In this document: positions 62,908 through 64,000 of the stretch, piece after piece | How positions within the stretch are numbered: position 1 is the stretch's first letter | Layout of the letters: each line of letters starts with the position of its first letter | Assembly (NCBI RefSeq): GCF_964204645.1 | Contig: NC_134028.1 | Coordinates: 26,882,153-26,946,152 of the forward strand | From: Tubulanus polymorphus | Lineage: Eukaryota > Nemertea > Palaeonemertea > Tubulaniformes > Tubulanidae | Direction: 5' to 3' | Length of the DNA stretch: 64,000 nt | The notes under the pieces: generated by a model | What the model was told of the DNA's origin: nothing | Seen by the model: the letters and a program-made list of their open reading frames with translations, nothing else | The model's database searches: none | Made by a program: the position numbers and the translations under genes

Positions 62908-62960
62908 AACGCGTGTGTATGACGTCACACACACGCGTTGCCACGTCACACACACGCGTT
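62908..62960. promoter_or_regulatory. CRE-centred 32-bp palindrome plus direct repeat
   Basis: 62908-62939 reads as a palindrome with one mismatched pair: AACGCGTGTG on the left, TGACGTCA at the centre (62920-62927) and CACACGCGTT on the right. Its right half, ACGTCACACACACGCGTT, is repeated exactly at 62943-62960. A second TGACGTCA lies at 63005-63012. The cluster sits 110-215 bp upstream of the ShKT gene start codon, suggesting a promoter element; this is inferred from position and motif. Confidence 0.5.
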
Positions 62961-63121
62961 TTCAAACTGACCACGTTTTTATCCTATATGAACATATAAC
63001 CAAATGACGTCAGACTGTATTTGAATATGCGTATGTATTTTAGGTAGATTGAGAACGGTTAGAATACATCATCAGAATACTGCGACAGATTCGGCAGACA
63101 TTGTTTGAGTCGAGACCGAGA

Positions 63122-63987
63122 ATGCATTTATTTTCAATCTGCGCAATAATTACTGTTATATCATCTAGTCACTGGATCACACTAACTACGACGAGTAAGT
63201 TACCGATATTTAGTCATGAGTTGCTGTTATGTGTTTGATCTTGACAACTCTGAGCCTGGTTTCCCATTTTGTGAGTTTGATGTAGCTCACAGCTCCACGG
63301 AAGTTTGTATAACTCGTTGTAACTTTGATAAAACGCTGGGTTGCATTCAACTTTGAGAGTTTAATATAACTGTTTGGCTAATTCCACAGTTTAGGGCTAT
63401 GAGTCGACGGGTTGAAGGGTTAAAACATTGATTAACTTAATTAAGACTTTATTTCCAACTTATTAACTAGGACCTGTTAAACTATTGGCTCCGATTAACA
63501 GTTGGTAAACTTAGAAGTCAAATTCTGACTCAGAAAACAGTGAAACTAGGTCCTAGTTATCAGCTAACACTGTTGTAAGCGTCACCAGCCCCGGATCTAA
63601 TTGTGTGAGTAAATTTCACTGTTGTTTTGTTATGGATTTTAGCAAATACCTGCGTGGATAATGTAGCTCAGAAGTCTGATTGTCCAGAGTCGGCTGCCAG
63701 AGGTGACTGCGACACAGATACGACGCACGTACCTACTAATTGTCCACTATCCTGCGCTGAATCGTGCCGATGTCCGAGTAAGTTCTAAATCGGACATTTA
63801 TAGATGCTTCATCAATAAAAGGTTTCTCTTATGACTTTCAATGAAATCCGTTTAGGTAACGTAGTCGGAGGTCAAGCTCAAGATAATAATGACTGTAATT
63901 GTGCGCATTACATACACGATGGCAAACTAGAGAATGGAGAAAGCTGGATCAATAGTTATTGTCCATCATCAGTATATCGCAGGCTAA
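63122..63987 (+). CDS. Secreted ShKT-domain protein, 5' part only
   Basis: Three exons are visible, and the gene runs off the window: 63122-63194 (donor A|GTAAGT), 63643-63777 (acceptor GGATTTTAG, donor A|GTAAGT) and 63856-63987 (acceptor GTTTAG, donor A|GTACGT). All junctions are phase 1, so exons 2 and 3 are symmetrical 1-1 modules of 45 and 44 codons. Exon 1 encodes a signal peptide (MHLFSICAIITVISSS). Exon 2 is one ShKT module with cysteines at residues 28, 38, 47, 58, 62 and 66, the typical CVDN opening and CPLSC near its end, plus an extra Cys68. Exon 3 has a C-x-C pair (83, 85), GENGESW-like spacing (ENGESW at 95-100) and Cys105, suggestive of a VWC-like module. ShKT domains occur in metalloproteases, peroxidases and secreted mosaic proteins as well as in channel-blocking peptides. 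Which applies here depends on the missing exons, and no toxic role is implied. Confidence 0.75.
63464..63559. repeat. Palindromic element in intron 1 of the ShKT gene
   Basis: TAACTAGGACC at 63464-63474 is the exact reverse complement of GGTCCTAGTTA at 63549-63559. The interior contains GACTCAGAAAACAGTGAAAC, which parallels the AACTCAGAACTGTGGAAC end of MITE-like copy A, so this may be a diverged member of that family. Confidence 0.45.
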
Positions 63988-64000
63988 GTACGTAGGTCGG

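Larger units (their letters stand above)
59850..63121. other. Intergenic region between the Ly6-type and ShKT genes
   Basis: The two genes are divergent, with about 3.3 kb between start codons. No recognised gene lies inside. A 92-codon frame on the minus strand (60441-60719) has a hydrophobic segment but no convincing splice sites. A TCATA tract lies at 62041-62110, and a CRE-centred palindrome with repeats at 62908-62960 just upstream of the ShKT gene. Confidence 0.55.

Overview
This is nuclear DNA from an animal, most likely a marine invertebrate and plausibly a lophotrochozoan. The evidence is spliced genes with GT/AG introns, a metazoan peptide GPCR of the allatostatin-C/somatostatin type, tRNA-derived repeats, TTAGGG-like tracts and abundant micro- and minisatellites in an AT-rich background. 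There is no prokaryotic gene organisation. The species cannot be named from the sequence.

The window is gene-poor. Three protein-coding loci are well supported: a single-exon class A GPCR on the minus strand (16237-17394), a three-exon GPI-anchored Ly6/uPAR-type protein on the minus strand (58101-59849), and the start of a secreted ShKT-domain protein on the plus strand (63122 to the window edge). The last two were reconstructed by hand from splice sites and phases, because their exons are too short to appear as long open frames. Two more multi-exon loci on the minus strand are less certain: a multi-pass membrane protein (52584-53518) and an unknown protein with two well-spliced exons (32258-32675). 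One tRNA-Val(AAC) gene lies at 44478-44550 on the minus strand.

Region by region: 1-16 kb is intergenic, with a GA microsatellite, a tRNA-derived SINE, a palindromic MITE-like element, a long (AT)n tract and about 0.9 kb of CT-rich repeat. 16-18 kb holds the GPCR and its GC-richer upstream region with a CRE. 18-32 kb is intergenic, with another MITE-like copy, several minisatellites, a tRNA-like element with a TTAGGG-like tail, and a GTCGC-rich repeat. 32 kb holds the two-exon candidate. 33-52 kb is intergenic apart from the tRNA gene, with CAG tracts and two abutting 21-bp minisatellites. 52-54 kb holds the membrane-protein candidate. 55.5-57.3 kb is one minisatellite of about 76 copies of a 23-bp unit. 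58-60 kb is the Ly6 gene, with a 22-bp minisatellite inside intron 2. The 3' edge is the ShKT gene, preceded by a 32-bp palindrome centred on a CRE.

No operon-like co-operation between genes is visible. The GPCR, the Ly6 protein and the ShKT protein would all act at the cell surface or outside the cell, but nothing here links them functionally. The most unusual window-wide signal is a strong excess of the CRE palindrome TGACGTCA (13 sites counted).
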